Part shown: positions 7,101 to 14,116 of the stretch, in pieces
Layout: each line of letters begins with the position of its first letter
How positions within the stretch are numbered: the stretch's first letter is position 1
NCBI GenBank assembly: GCA_038254435.1
Contig: JBBSGD010000043.1
Coordinates: 1-15,571, forward strand
Direction of reading: 5' to 3'
Origin: JBBSGD01 sp038254435
GTDB taxonomy: Bacteria > Actinomycetota > CADDZG01 > WHSQ01
Length of the DNA: 15,571 nucleotides
Made by a program: the position numbers and the translations under genes
The notes under the pieces: generated by a model
Databases searched by the model: none
The model's input: only the letters and a program-made list of their open reading frames with translations
Told to the model about the DNA's origin: nothing

Positions 7101-9446
7101 TTACGCCGCGCTGGTCTCCGCGACTTCATCGGCAGGTTGGAACGCAAACTTCAGCACTTCAGGGACGTCTTTGACGAGGTGGACGGCGATTTCGCCGAGG
7201 ACCTCGTCCGGAACCTCTTCGAGGTCGCCCTCATTGCGAGCCGGGAGAATGACCTCCTCGAGCCCCGCCCTGTGCGCGGCGAGCACCTTCTGCTTCACCC
7301 CGCCGATGGGGAGGGCCTTGCCCTGAAGCGTCACCTCGCCGGTCATGCCGACGGTGTAGCGCACCGGGCGCTCGGTCAGAAGGCTGACGAGAGCCGTCGT
7401 GATCGCAAGCCCCGCCGAAGGTCCGTCCTTGGGCACCGCCCCGGCGGGAACGTGAACGTGGAACCTGCGCCGCATGGACTCGTCGCTGAGACCCAGCTCG
7501 TAGGCGTGGCTGCGCACATAGGACAGTGCGATCTGGGCCGACTCCTTCATGACGTCGCCGAGCTGGCCGGTCAGCGTCAGGCCGGTCTCCCCTTCCATTG
7601 CGGAGGCTTCGACGAACAGGACGTCGCCCCCCGCTCCGGTGACGGCGAGACCCGTGGCAACGCCCGGCACTGAGGTGCGCTCGGCGGCCTCGAAGAAGAA
7701 CTTCGGGCGTCCGAGGTAGGTGCGCACTTCCTTGGGGGTCACCCGGGCGGCCCCGTCCCTGCCCTGCGTGCCCGCGGCCGTGGCCGTTGCGATCTTGCGA
7801 AGAACCTTGCCGAGCTCACGCTCGAGGTTGCGCACGCCTGCCTCCCTCGTGTGGTCCCGGATGATTGCCCGAACCGCGTCGGACGTGACGTCCACCTCGG
7901 CTGCGTTCAAGGCGTTGCGCTCGAGCTGGCGGGCGAGCAGGTGGTCGCGCGCGATCGCAACCTTCTCGTCCTCGGTGTAGCCGTCCAGGCGGATGAGCTC
8001 CATTCGATCGAGGAGCGGCGGCAGGATCGTCTCGGCGACGTTGGCAGTGGCGATGAAGAGCACATCGGACAAGTCGAGGTCGACTTCGAGGTAGTGATCG
8101 CGGAAGGTGTGGTTCTGCGCAGGATCGAGGACCTCGAGCAAGGCGGAGGCCGGATCCCCACGCCAGTCGCGGCCCACCTTGTCGATCTCGTCGAGCATGA
8201 TCACAGGATTGCTCGTGCCGGCGTCCTTGAGGGCCCTGACGATGCGTCCGGGCAGCGCGCCGATGTAGGTGCGCCGGTGGCCCCTGATCTCGGCTTCGTC
8301 GTGGATGCCGCCGAGCGAGATGCGCGTGAACTTGCGTCCCAGGGCGCGCGCTACCGAATGTCCCAGCGAGGTCTTGCCGACGCCCGGCGGCCCGACGAGG
8401 GTGATGATCGCCCCCGAGCCGCGCCCTACCGGCGCCTCGATGCCACGCTCGGCGCGCAGCTTGCGCACGGCGAGGTGCTCGACGATGCGCTCCTTCACCT
8501 CGGTCAGGCCGGTGTGGTCCTCGTCGAGAATCCGGCGAGCCTGGGTGAGGTCGAGGTTGTCCTCGCTGGCCTTGCTCCACGGAAGCTCGACCATCCAGTC
8601 GAGGTAGTTACGGATATAGGAGTGCTCGGGAGACTGCTCGGAGGTGCGCTCGAGCCGATCTAGCTCCTTGCGCGCCTCTGTGGCCACCGCTTCGGGCATA
8701 CCGGCCTCGTCGATCTTGCCCCGGTAGGTTTCGACGAGGTCGTCGCCGTCCTCGCCCAGCTCCTTGCGGATGGCGGCCATCTGCTGGCGCAGCAGGAACT
8801 CGCGCTGCGTCTTCTCCATCCCCTCGGAGACCTCGGTGCGGATCTTGGTCTTGAGGGCCGCCTCGGCCAGCGTCTCCCTTGCCCAGCCGAGCACCTTTGC
8901 GAGCCGCACCTCCACATCGAGCGCTTCGAGGACCTCGACCTTCTGCTCGAAAGAGAGGTCGGGCGAGTAGCCGGAGGTGTCGGCCATGTGCCCGGGGTTG
9001 CGGATGCCGCGCAGGTACTCGGCGATCTCGCTGGCCCCGCGCGCCTCGAGGATGCCCTCGACCGTGGCGCGATACTCGCGCGCCAGCGCCGTGGCCCCCT
9101 CCCCGTAGGTCTCGGGATCGGAGTGAGGCTCGATCTCGACCCACGTGGCCGTCCCGGTGCCTGCCACTCCCGAACCGATGACCGCGCGGTGAATACCCCT
9201 CACGACGAGGGCGTCTATTCCGCTCGGGAGGCGTCCCGAGTCCTCTACCTTCGCCACCGTCCCGATGCTCGCGTAGCGGCCGTCATTCTTTGGCACCAGC
9301 AGGACGTGACCCCCGGTGCCCTCGGCCGCGTCGACCCCTGCACGCGCCTCGTCGGTCTCGAGGGCGAGCGTCACTACCATGTGAGGCAGGATCACTCCGG
9401 TCGTCAGCGGGACGAGCGGCAGGACCTGCGTCTTGAGATCTGCCAA
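7101..9446 (-). CDS. lon: ATP-dependent Lon protease
   Basis: 781 aa, the usual length for LonA: a hexameric cytoplasmic AAA+ serine protease that degrades misfolded and some regulatory proteins. Domains in order: N-terminal substrate-binding domain (about 7-200); coiled-coil linker with FLLRQQMAAIRKELGE (217-232); AAA+ module with Walker A GPPGVGKT (352-359) and Walker B VIMLDEID (415-422); and C-terminal protease domain with the Ser-Lys dyad, Ser677 in KDGPSAG and Lys720 in GGVKQK, spaced as in E. coli Lon (679/722). The start is TTG at 9444-9446, backed by AAGGAG 7 nt upstream and by the beginning of the N domain right after it. An HspR-type inverted repeat overlaps that ribosome-binding site, so heat or proteotoxic stress control is predicted. 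The gene is divergent from the MFS gene, and its end faces the PIG-L gene. Confidence 0.97.
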   Translation of the reverse strand: MADLKTQVLPLVPLTTGVILPHMVVTLALETDEARAGVDAAEGTGGHVLLVPKNDGRYASIGTVAKVEDSGRLPSGIDALVVRGIHRAVIGSGVAGTGTATWVEIEPHSDPETYGEGATALAREYRATVEGILEARGASEIAEYLRGIRNPGHMADTSGYSPDLSFEQKVEVLEALDVEVRLAKVLGWARETLAEAALKTKIRTEVSEGMEKTQREFLLRQQMAAIRKELGEDGDDLVETYRGKIDEAGMPEAVATEARKELDRLERTSEQSPEHSYIRNYLDWMVELPWSKASEDNLDLTQARRILDEDHTGLTEVKERIVEHLAVRKLRAERGIEAPVGRGSGAIITLVGPPGVGKTSLGHSVARALGRKFTRISLGGIHDEAEIRGHRRTYIGALPGRIVRALKDAGTSNPVIMLDEIDKVGRDWRGDPASALLEVLDPAQNHTFRDHYLEVDLDLSDVLFIATANVAETILPPLLDRMELIRLDGYTEDEKVAIARDHLLARQLERNALNAAEVDVTSDAVRAIIRDHTREAGVRNLERELGKVLRKIATATAAGTQGRDGAARVTPKEVRTYLGRPKFFFEAAERTSVPGVATGLAVTGAGGDVLFVEASAMEGETGLTLTGQLGDVMKESAQIALSYVRSHAYELGLSDESMRRRFHVHVPAGAVPKDGPSAGLAITTALVSLLTERPVRYTVGMTGEVTLQGKALPIGGVKQKVLAAHRAGLEEVILPARNEGDLEEVPDEVLGEIAVHLVKDVPEVLKFAFQPADEVAETSAA

Positions 9447-9467
9447 CTTAAGTCTCCTTCACTCAAG
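9447..9467 (-). promoter_or_regulatory. HAIR operator (predicted HspR binding site) of lon, containing the ribosome-binding site
   Basis: The minus strand reads CTTGAGT (9461-9467), 7 nt, then ACTTAAG (9447-9453). The HspR-associated inverted repeat consensus is CTTGAGT-N7-ACTCAAG, so 13 of 14 arm positions match with the exact spacer. The spacer itself is GAAGGAG, the Shine-Dalgarno of lon, and the right arm touches the TTG start. In Streptomyces, lon is a known HspR target. Bound HspR here would block transcription just downstream of the predicted start site. Confidence 0.85.
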
Positions 9468-9483
9468 AAACTTGCCTGGAAAC

Positions 9484-9489
9484 ATCATA
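9484..9489 (-). promoter_or_regulatory. Predicted -10 box of the lon promoter
   Basis: The minus strand reads TATGAT, one base from the TATAAT consensus. It would start transcription near 9477 and give a leader of about 30 nt holding the HAIR repeat and ribosome-binding site. No convincing -35 hexamer is seen at the usual distance. Confidence 0.5.
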
Positions 9490-9549
9490 AACGCCGGGGA
9501 GGACAGAGCTATTCCGCCGGGGCGGGGTGCGTTTAGTGTGGCGCGCCAC

Positions 9550-10773
9550 ATGCCGGCCGCTCACGCTTCGCAGCCCTCCCCAGAACGCGACCTGCGAACC
9601 ATAGTGCGCATTCAGGGGCTGAGGGCGGCGCTGTACGGCTTCGCCAGCGTCCTCCTGGGTGCCTCGCTTGCGGCGGGGGGCCTCGGAGAGGCCGCCGTCG
9701 GCGGCATCTTCACGGCGATGCTCGGGGGCATGGCGCTGTCCTCGTTCGGAGTGGGGTTGTGGGGGGAAAGGCTCGGACGCAGGCGCCTCTACGCACTCCT
9801 TTTCGTTGTCATGGGCGCGGCGGGGACCGTCTTCGCTCTGACCCAGTGGGTGCCGGCGCTCATCATCGCCGCGCTCACCGGCACGCTGTCCACCGACCCC
9901 AACGAGTCCGGGCCCATCACCTCTCTCGAGCAGGCCATGATCGGCTCTGCCCCGGCCGGGCTCAGGGCGCGCATCTTCGGGCGCTACAACGCCGTTGCCT
10001 ACCTTGCGGGGTCGCTCGGAGCGCTGGCCGCAGGCGGTCCCGCCGTCCTGCGCTCGGTGTGGCCGGCGGTGCCTGCAAGCCAGCGCTGGCTGCTCGCGTT
10101 CCCCCTCATCGGAGTGCTGTGCGCGCTGGGAGCAAAACGCCTCTCTGCAGCCGTCGAGGCCGGGACCGGTGCACGTGGGCGAGCCGAGCCGCGCCGGCTC
10201 GTCCGTTCTCGCTCGACCGTGCAGCGGCTGGCCGCGCTGTTCTCGCTCGACTCGTTCGCCGGAGGCTTCGTCGTCCAGTCCTTCTTGGTGTTCTGGTTCG
10301 GCCGCAGGTTCGGAGCAAGTCCCGAGCTCATGGGCGTCGTGTTCTTCGGCGCGGGCCTGCTTCAGGCTGCATCGTCTATCGCGGCAGGACGGCTCGGGGT
10401 GCGCATCGGGCTGCTGAACACGATGGTTTTCACCCACCTGCCGTCCAACCTATTGCTGGCGGCGATCCCCTTTGCGGGATCGCTGCCCCTGGCCATAGTC
10501 TTCCTTCTCGCACGCTCCGCCCTGTCGCAGATGGACGTCCCGGCGCGCCAGGCCTACGTGGTGACGATGGTCGATGCGAGCGAGCGCACCGCTGCATCCG
10601 CTTACACCAACACGGCACGCTACGTCACTCGCCCGGCGGGGCCGGTCGCCGCCGGGTTCTTGATGCAGCACGTGGGCCTGGCGCTGCCTTTCGTCGTCGC
10701 AGGAGGGCTCAAGATCGTCTACGACCTGGCCCTGTATGCGCGCTTTCGCCAAATTCCGCTGCCGGAGGAATGA
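9550..10773 (+). CDS. Major facilitator superfamily (MFS) transporter, substrate unknown
   Basis: 407 aa from ATG at 9550, an integral membrane protein with about 11-12 hydrophobic helices. The first block of helices spans about 25-195, a charged Arg-rich cytoplasmic loop lies at about 205-226, and the second block spans about 227-395. GERLGRRRL at 72-80, between helices 2 and 3, corresponds to MFS motif A. The second half has a DVPARQAYVVTMVDASERTAA stretch (329-349), seen in a group of uncharacterised actinobacterial and proteobacterial MFS proteins. The frame stays open upstream into lon, but 9550 is preferred because it clears the HAIR and lon promoter region. A TAGTGT box 10 nt upstream and no good ribosome-binding site suggest a very short leader. 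The substrate cannot be inferred; efflux is only a guess. Confidence 0.85.
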   Translation: MPAAHASQPSPERDLRTIVRIQGLRAALYGFASVLLGASLAAGGLGEAAVGGIFTAMLGGMALSSFGVGLWGERLGRRRLYALLFVVMGAAGTVFALTQWVPALIIAALTGTLSTDPNESGPITSLEQAMIGSAPAGLRARIFGRYNAVAYLAGSLGALAAGGPAVLRSVWPAVPASQRWLLAFPLIGVLCALGAKRLSAAVEAGTGARGRAEPRRLVRSRSTVQRLAALFSLDSFAGGFVVQSFLVFWFGRRFGASPELMGVVFFGAGLLQAASSIAAGRLGVRIGLLNTMVFTHLPSNLLLAAIPFAGSLPLAIVFLLARSALSQMDVPARQAYVVTMVDASERTAASAYTNTARYVTRPAGPVAAGFLMQHVGLALPFVVAGGLKIVYDLALYARFRQIPLPEE

Positions 10774-11105
10774 GGGACCGCCTCTCTCTTGCAGGCGCTC
10801 CCTCGCCCGAGCACGATGCCCTGACCAGGACGCAGCGGAGCGAAAGCCTCCAGGCGTTCGGGATACCGGCCAAGAGGACTGCCGCTATTGCGCGCGCAAC
10901 GGTGGCCGGCAACGAGGCGATCAGCACGGCGCGCCGGCTCAGCATCCAGGCCGACGACCGCGCGATCGACTCGGCGCGCGTCAACCTCGCCTCCTTTGAG
11001 GCGGGGCTCCAGCGCGAGCTCGATCTTCTTGCCGCCGGCGATGTCGAGGGAGCCGTCTCAGTCGAGCGCAGCAAAGTCGGCCCGTCGCTCGGGAGGACAG
11101 CCTGA
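10770..11105 (+). CDS. Small alanine/arginine-rich helical protein, unknown function, coupled to MFS gene
   Basis: 111 aa. Not recognised. The ATG overlaps the MFS stop as ATGA, so translational coupling is likely; GGAGG lies just upstream but very close. The reading frame has strong G/C third positions, unlike the competing frames. The sequence is mostly helical and charged, with no membrane segment or cysteine. The stretch from about 48 to 105, including AGDVEGAVSVERSKVGPSL, resembles the helical sensor or linker regions placed before PAS/GGDEF modules. It may therefore be the broken-off N-terminal part of the GGDEF-EAL pseudogene that begins a few bases downstream, rather than an independent gene. 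Confidence 0.5.
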   Translation: MRDRLSLAGAPSPEHDALTRTQRSESLQAFGIPAKRTAAIARATVAGNEAISTARRLSIQADDRAIDSARVNLASFEAGLQRELDLLAAGDVEGAVSVERSKVGPSLGRTA

Positions 11106-11108
11106 AAA

Positions 11109-12656
11109 TTGCACACGCGTGTACCAACGGGAACGCCGCCAGGGCAGAGCGCATCAGCGAGATCGGTGGTGGGAACCTCGTTCTTTGACTGGGTTCACAT
11201 CAAGGACAAGAAGATCGTCAAGCGGGCTCTGGCTCAGGTGATCGGACGCTCCGATGGACGCGGCGGAACCCGGACGGTCGAATGCCGCCTCGCGCACGAA
11301 GCCTTCGGATGGAGGCACTCGGAGGTAACGGTTACGAGCCTCCTTCACGACCCGGGCATAAGGGGACTTGTCATCAACGCACGGGGTGTCACCGAGCATG
11401 TCATGCTCGAGCGCAAGCTGCGTCGTCAAGCCTTGCACGACGGGTTGACGCACCTCGCGAACCGCTCCTTGTTCAAGGATCGGGTCGAGCACGCGCTGTC
11501 ACGCACACAGCGTCACGGAACGATGATCGCAGTCCTGTTCATCGACTCGACGACTTCAAGACGATCAACGACAGTCTCGGTCATGCGGCCGGCGACCGCC
11601 TCCTTGCAGGGGTGGCCACGCGCCTAACCGAGTCGCTGCGACCCGAGGACGCCGCCGCCCGCCTCGGCGGCGACGAGTTCGCAGTGCTGATAGAGGACCT
11701 CGACGCACGTGAGGCAGCCTCGAGGGTTGCCGAACGCCCGGCGCGAGCAGGCCTCGCAGGGGATGATTCAGCGCACCAGGGTCTCGGCCCCCGCCATGCG
11801 GCCGCTGGCCAGGTCGTAGATCGGTTGGTAATGCAGCACGAACTCTTCTCGCTCGAGCGCTCGCTCGAGCTGAGCCGTTGTCTCGAGCCTGGTCAAAGCG
11901 GCGACGTGCATGCTCGGCAGGAAGAATAGGGCAGTGGATACTGGCGCGCGCCTGCCGTCAGATGGCAGCCTGGCAACGGCTCAGCCAGGAATCGCGCACG
12001 CTTGTGATCGGCGTCAACGTCTCGGCTAGACAGATGCAAAAGGACGCCATCGTGTCCGACATCGCAGCAGTCCTGGCGACGAGCGGAATGGAGCCGGGCA
12101 GCCTCGTGATCGAGATCACCGAGACCGTTCTGTCCCGCGACATCGAAACGATGGCCGAACGCCTTGCGTCCCTCAGAAGCCTCGGCGTCGGGATCTCCAT
12201 CGACGACTTCGGCACCGGCTTCTCATCCCTTGGCTACCTGCAGCGGCTGCCCATCAACTCGATCAAGATCGACCGCTCGTTCACGACTCGCATCCTCGAG
12301 GGTCCCGAAGACTCCGCTCTGGCTCACACAATCGTGGAGCTTGCGCACGGGCTCGATCTCAAAGTGGTGGCCGAGGCATCGAAAGCTCCAAGCAAGCCGA
12401 CATCCTGCGCGACTGGAGCTGCGATCTCGGGCAAGGACTGTTCTTTTCGAAACCACTTCCAGCGTCCGCCATGGAAGACCTCATGCGAGGTGCCGGCTTC
12501 TTCGAGCCCGTATCTGGGCCCCCCCGTGCAGCCGGCCGTCGAGGTAGTCGCCGACTGACGCGGCGCCGTTATCGCCCCCGGTCTCGCTTCGAGGAGGACT
12601 GGGGCCGCGGGCACATCGGGGTCCCAGCATGGGGGGCAGGCGGGGTCCCAGAGTAA
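11109..12656 (+). pseudogene. Degraded PAS-GGDEF-EAL cyclic-di-GMP signalling gene
   Basis: Remnant of a diguanylate cyclase/phosphodiesterase. The first frame (to about 11546) gives a PAS tail (SFFDWVH ... VINARGVTEHVMLE) and the GGDEF start (LHDGLTHLANRSLFKDRVEHA, AVLFID). One base is then missing, and the next frame continues with LDDFKTINDSLGHAAGD and RLGGDEFAVLIEDLD up to about 11734. The second half of GGDEF is absent. A block at 11735-11925 carries the EAL N-terminus on the opposite strand. From 11926 the plus strand resumes EAL: IGQWILARACRQM, VNVSARQM, LVIEITETVLSRD, SIDDFGTGFSSLGYL and IKIDRSF. A second missing base near 12376 breaks VVAEGIES; the tail then runs in another frame to a TAA at 12654-12656. 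At least two frameshifts in plus-strand parts and one in the inverted part rule out a working protein. The true 5' end is unclear; recognisable homology begins near 11170. Confidence 0.88.
11735..11925 (-). other. Inverted internal block of the EAL domain
   Basis: Read on the minus strand, this block encodes FFLPSMHVAALTRLETTAQL, then ERALEREEFVLHYQPIYDLA, then SGRMAGAETLVRW and RGLLAPG. That is the junction and N-terminal part of an EAL domain (the EAL signature reads ETL here). The surrounding gene runs on the plus strand. The expected order of the ancestor is GGDEF, this block, then IGQWILARA. About 70 residues of GGDEF are missing on one side and about 15 residues (the EFIPLAEETG region) on the other, so inversion came with deletions. 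A base is also missing at the TGG of VRW, within the block. Confidence 0.85.
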
Positions 12657-12734
12657 CTACGTACCCGCGGCTCCGATCCTCCCCGAAGCAAGTGTGCGGC
12701 GGGATCATAGACCACGCCGTTGTGTGACCCTAGC
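12657..12734. other. Spacer between EAL pseudogene and arcC, no feature recognised
   Basis: These 78 bp separate the converging ends of the pseudogene and arcC. Only a poor, imperfect dyad (GATCC ... GGATC) is seen, not enough to call a terminator. Confidence 0.4.
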
Positions 12735-13697
12735 TTATCGAGCGCGGCCGTCCGCCGTCACTTCGGTGCCGGCATCGCCGTGAACCGCCTCGGCTACTTT
12801 GTCGAGCGAGGTGATGACCGCGCGCTCCCCGCCGCCCTCCACGAAGCGGGCCGCAGCCACGATCTTGGGACCCATGCTGCCCGAGCCGAAGTGGCCCCGG
12901 CGGGCAAGGTCCCGCAGCTCAGCGGGGGTAGCGCGCTCGATGGCGGATTCCCGAGGAGTGCCGAAGTTCACCGCCACCTGCTCGACGTCGGTGGCGATGA
13001 TGAACGCATCCGCTCCCACTGTGCCGGCCAGAAGCGCGCCGGTGAGGTCCTTGTCGAGCACCGCCTCCACGCCCGAGGTCCTGCCATCGCGGTCGACTAC
13101 GGGAATGCCACCGCCGCCGGCCGCCACCACGATTGCGCCGTCTCTAATGAGGGCAGTTATCGCCGCGCGGTCGATAATCTCGAGGGGGTCGGGCGACGCA
13201 ACCACCCTGCGCCAGCCCCTCGGACCCCTGCTGGCCCAGACCTGCCCCTCGGCCATAAGCTCGCGCGCCTCGGCCTCGGGCAGGTAGCGCCCCACCGGCT
13301 TGGTCGGAGCGGTCCACGCCTCGTCGTGCGGATCGACCAGCACCCGCGTTATCAGGGTCGCAACCATGCGCTCGAGGCCGCGCCGGCGCAGAGAGCGCTC
13401 GAGCGAGTTCATGATCATGAATCCGATCGTGGCTTGGGTGCCGGCGACGCACCAGTCGAGGGGCACGGGGGGCACAATTGCACGCGCAAGCTCGTTCTTG
13501 ACGAGCATGTTTCCAACCTGCGGCCCGTTGCCGTGGGTCAACACGACCTCGTTTCCCTCGGCGACCAGGTCGGCCACGGACTCCATCGCCATCTCCACCG
13601 CGGCGAGCTGTGCGCCAGGGTCGGCCGCGCCGTCGGGGCCGGTCATGGCGTTGCCGCCCAGTGCTACGAGAAGTCGGTGCGGGCTCGTATCGCTCAT
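12735..13697 (-). CDS. arcC: Carbamate kinase
   Basis: 320 aa, typical for the family. It catalyses reversible phosphoryl transfer between carbamoyl phosphate plus ADP and carbamate plus ATP, in the cytoplasm; in the arginine deiminase pathway it yields ATP. Landmarks of the amino-acid kinase fold: ALGGNA (12-17), THGNGPQVGN (54-63), AGTQATIGFM (85-94), PTKPVG (131-136), VVASPDP (165-171), AAGGGGIPVV (192-201), VLDKDLTGA (213-221), IATDV (234-238) and GSMGPK (273-278). All are intact. ATG at 13697 is chosen over an open extension to 13733 because a TATTCT box sits exactly 7 nt before it and the family N-terminus matches. No arcA, arcB, arcD or purine/allantoin-degradation gene lies nearby, so the carbamoyl-phosphate source is unknown. 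Confidence 0.96.
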   Translation of the reverse strand: MSDTSPHRLLVALGGNAMTGPDGAADPGAQLAAVEMAMESVADLVAEGNEVVLTHGNGPQVGNMLVKNELARAIVPPVPLDWCVAGTQATIGFMIMNSLERSLRRRGLERMVATLITRVLVDPHDEAWTAPTKPVGRYLPEAEARELMAEGQVWASRGPRGWRRVVASPDPLEIIDRAAITALIRDGAIVVAAGGGGIPVVDRDGRTSGVEAVLDKDLTGALLAGTVGADAFIIATDVEQVAVNFGTPRESAIERATPAELRDLARRGHFGSGSMGPKIVAAARFVEGGGERAVITSLDKVAEAVHGDAGTEVTADGRAR

Positions 13698-13704
13698 CGG
13701 AGAC

Positions 13705-13710
13705 AGAATA
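13705..13710 (-). promoter_or_regulatory. -10 box of a leaderless promoter for arcC
   Basis: The minus strand reads TATTCT, then 7 nt, then ATG at 13697. The spacing equals that of the helicase and PIG-L genes. No Shine-Dalgarno is present. Confidence 0.6.
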
Positions 13711-13765
13711 GAGGCGGTGATGGTACGGGCCACTCACCTTGGAGCTCGGGGCCTTTGCGCGGCGC

Positions 13766-14036
13766 TTAACCGTCGCGTCGAACGCAACTGTTGGTGGAGT
13801 CGTTGTTACCCCGTACATAGCAGATGTCCGCTCCCCTCCCCCCGTAGAGGTGGTCTTGCCCCCTTCGCTCACGAGCAGACCGCCGATATCGTCTCCGGGG
13901 TAGAAGGGGTCCGTCGCTCGATTGCCACAGATGTAGTCCCTGCCGCCGAGCCCGTAGATGCTGTCCTGGCCACCGCCCCGCCTGCGATGCACACCCGAGT
14001 GCGTCTCAGCGGCATCTCTCTAACTCGACTCGTCAT
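13766..14036 (-). pseudogene. Remnant of a small secreted RTX (GGxGxD) repeat protein
   Basis: The start ATG at 14036 has a strong ribosome-binding site (TAGGAGG, 7 nt away) and opens with a basic, then mildly hydrophobic stretch (MTSRVREMPLRRTRVCIAGG) that could begin a signal peptide. That frame then loses sense. Near 13960 another frame gives GGGQDSIYGLGGRDYICG and PGDDIGGLLVSEGG, which match calcium-binding RTX nonapeptides. Near 13852 a further shift is needed to read QDHLYGGRGADICYVRGN, followed by NDSTNSCVRRDG and a TAA at 13766-13768. Three frames for one short protein indicate a broken gene, or several base-call errors in a G-rich repeat. It lies 80 bp after the carboxyltransferase stop, on the same strand. 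Confidence 0.7.
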
Positions 14037-14050
14037 GGCCAGAACCTCCT
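14037..14050 (-). promoter_or_regulatory. Strong ribosome-binding site of the RTX remnant
   Basis: The minus strand reads TAGGAGG followed by a 7-nt spacer and ATG at 14036. It is the best Shine-Dalgarno in the window, in contrast to the leaderless-looking genes, and implies that translation of the RTX gene once depended on a leader or on read-through from the carboxyltransferase. Confidence 0.7.
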
Positions 14051-14116
14051 ATTTGAATGGCTCGGCGGCAAGGAAGCTCGCCACCGCGACCTCGCGTACC
14101 CCGTCCGCAGATCCCG

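Noticed and set aside
9433..9549. Upstream extension of the MFS protein
   Set aside because: It would overlap the lon start, HAIR repeat and promoter, and encodes a non-hydrophobic, unconserved-looking leader.
11541..11552. Programmed -1 frameshift in GGDEF
   Set aside because: No slippery site is visible, and the gene has further indels and an inversion downstream, so mutation or sequence error is simpler.
11735..11925. Invertible DNA switch (site-specific recombinase phase variation) for the inverted block
   Set aside because: No meaningful inverted repeats flank the block, no recombinase gene is nearby, and flanking coding sequence is missing, so flipping it back would not restore the gene.
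12601..12656. Repeated GGGGTCCCA near the end of the pseudogene
   Set aside because: Only two short copies within G-rich sequence; likely chance.
12720..13769. Plus-strand frame of 349 codons opposite arcC
   Set aside because: It is antisense to a gene with every carbamate kinase motif and shows no recognisable protein features.
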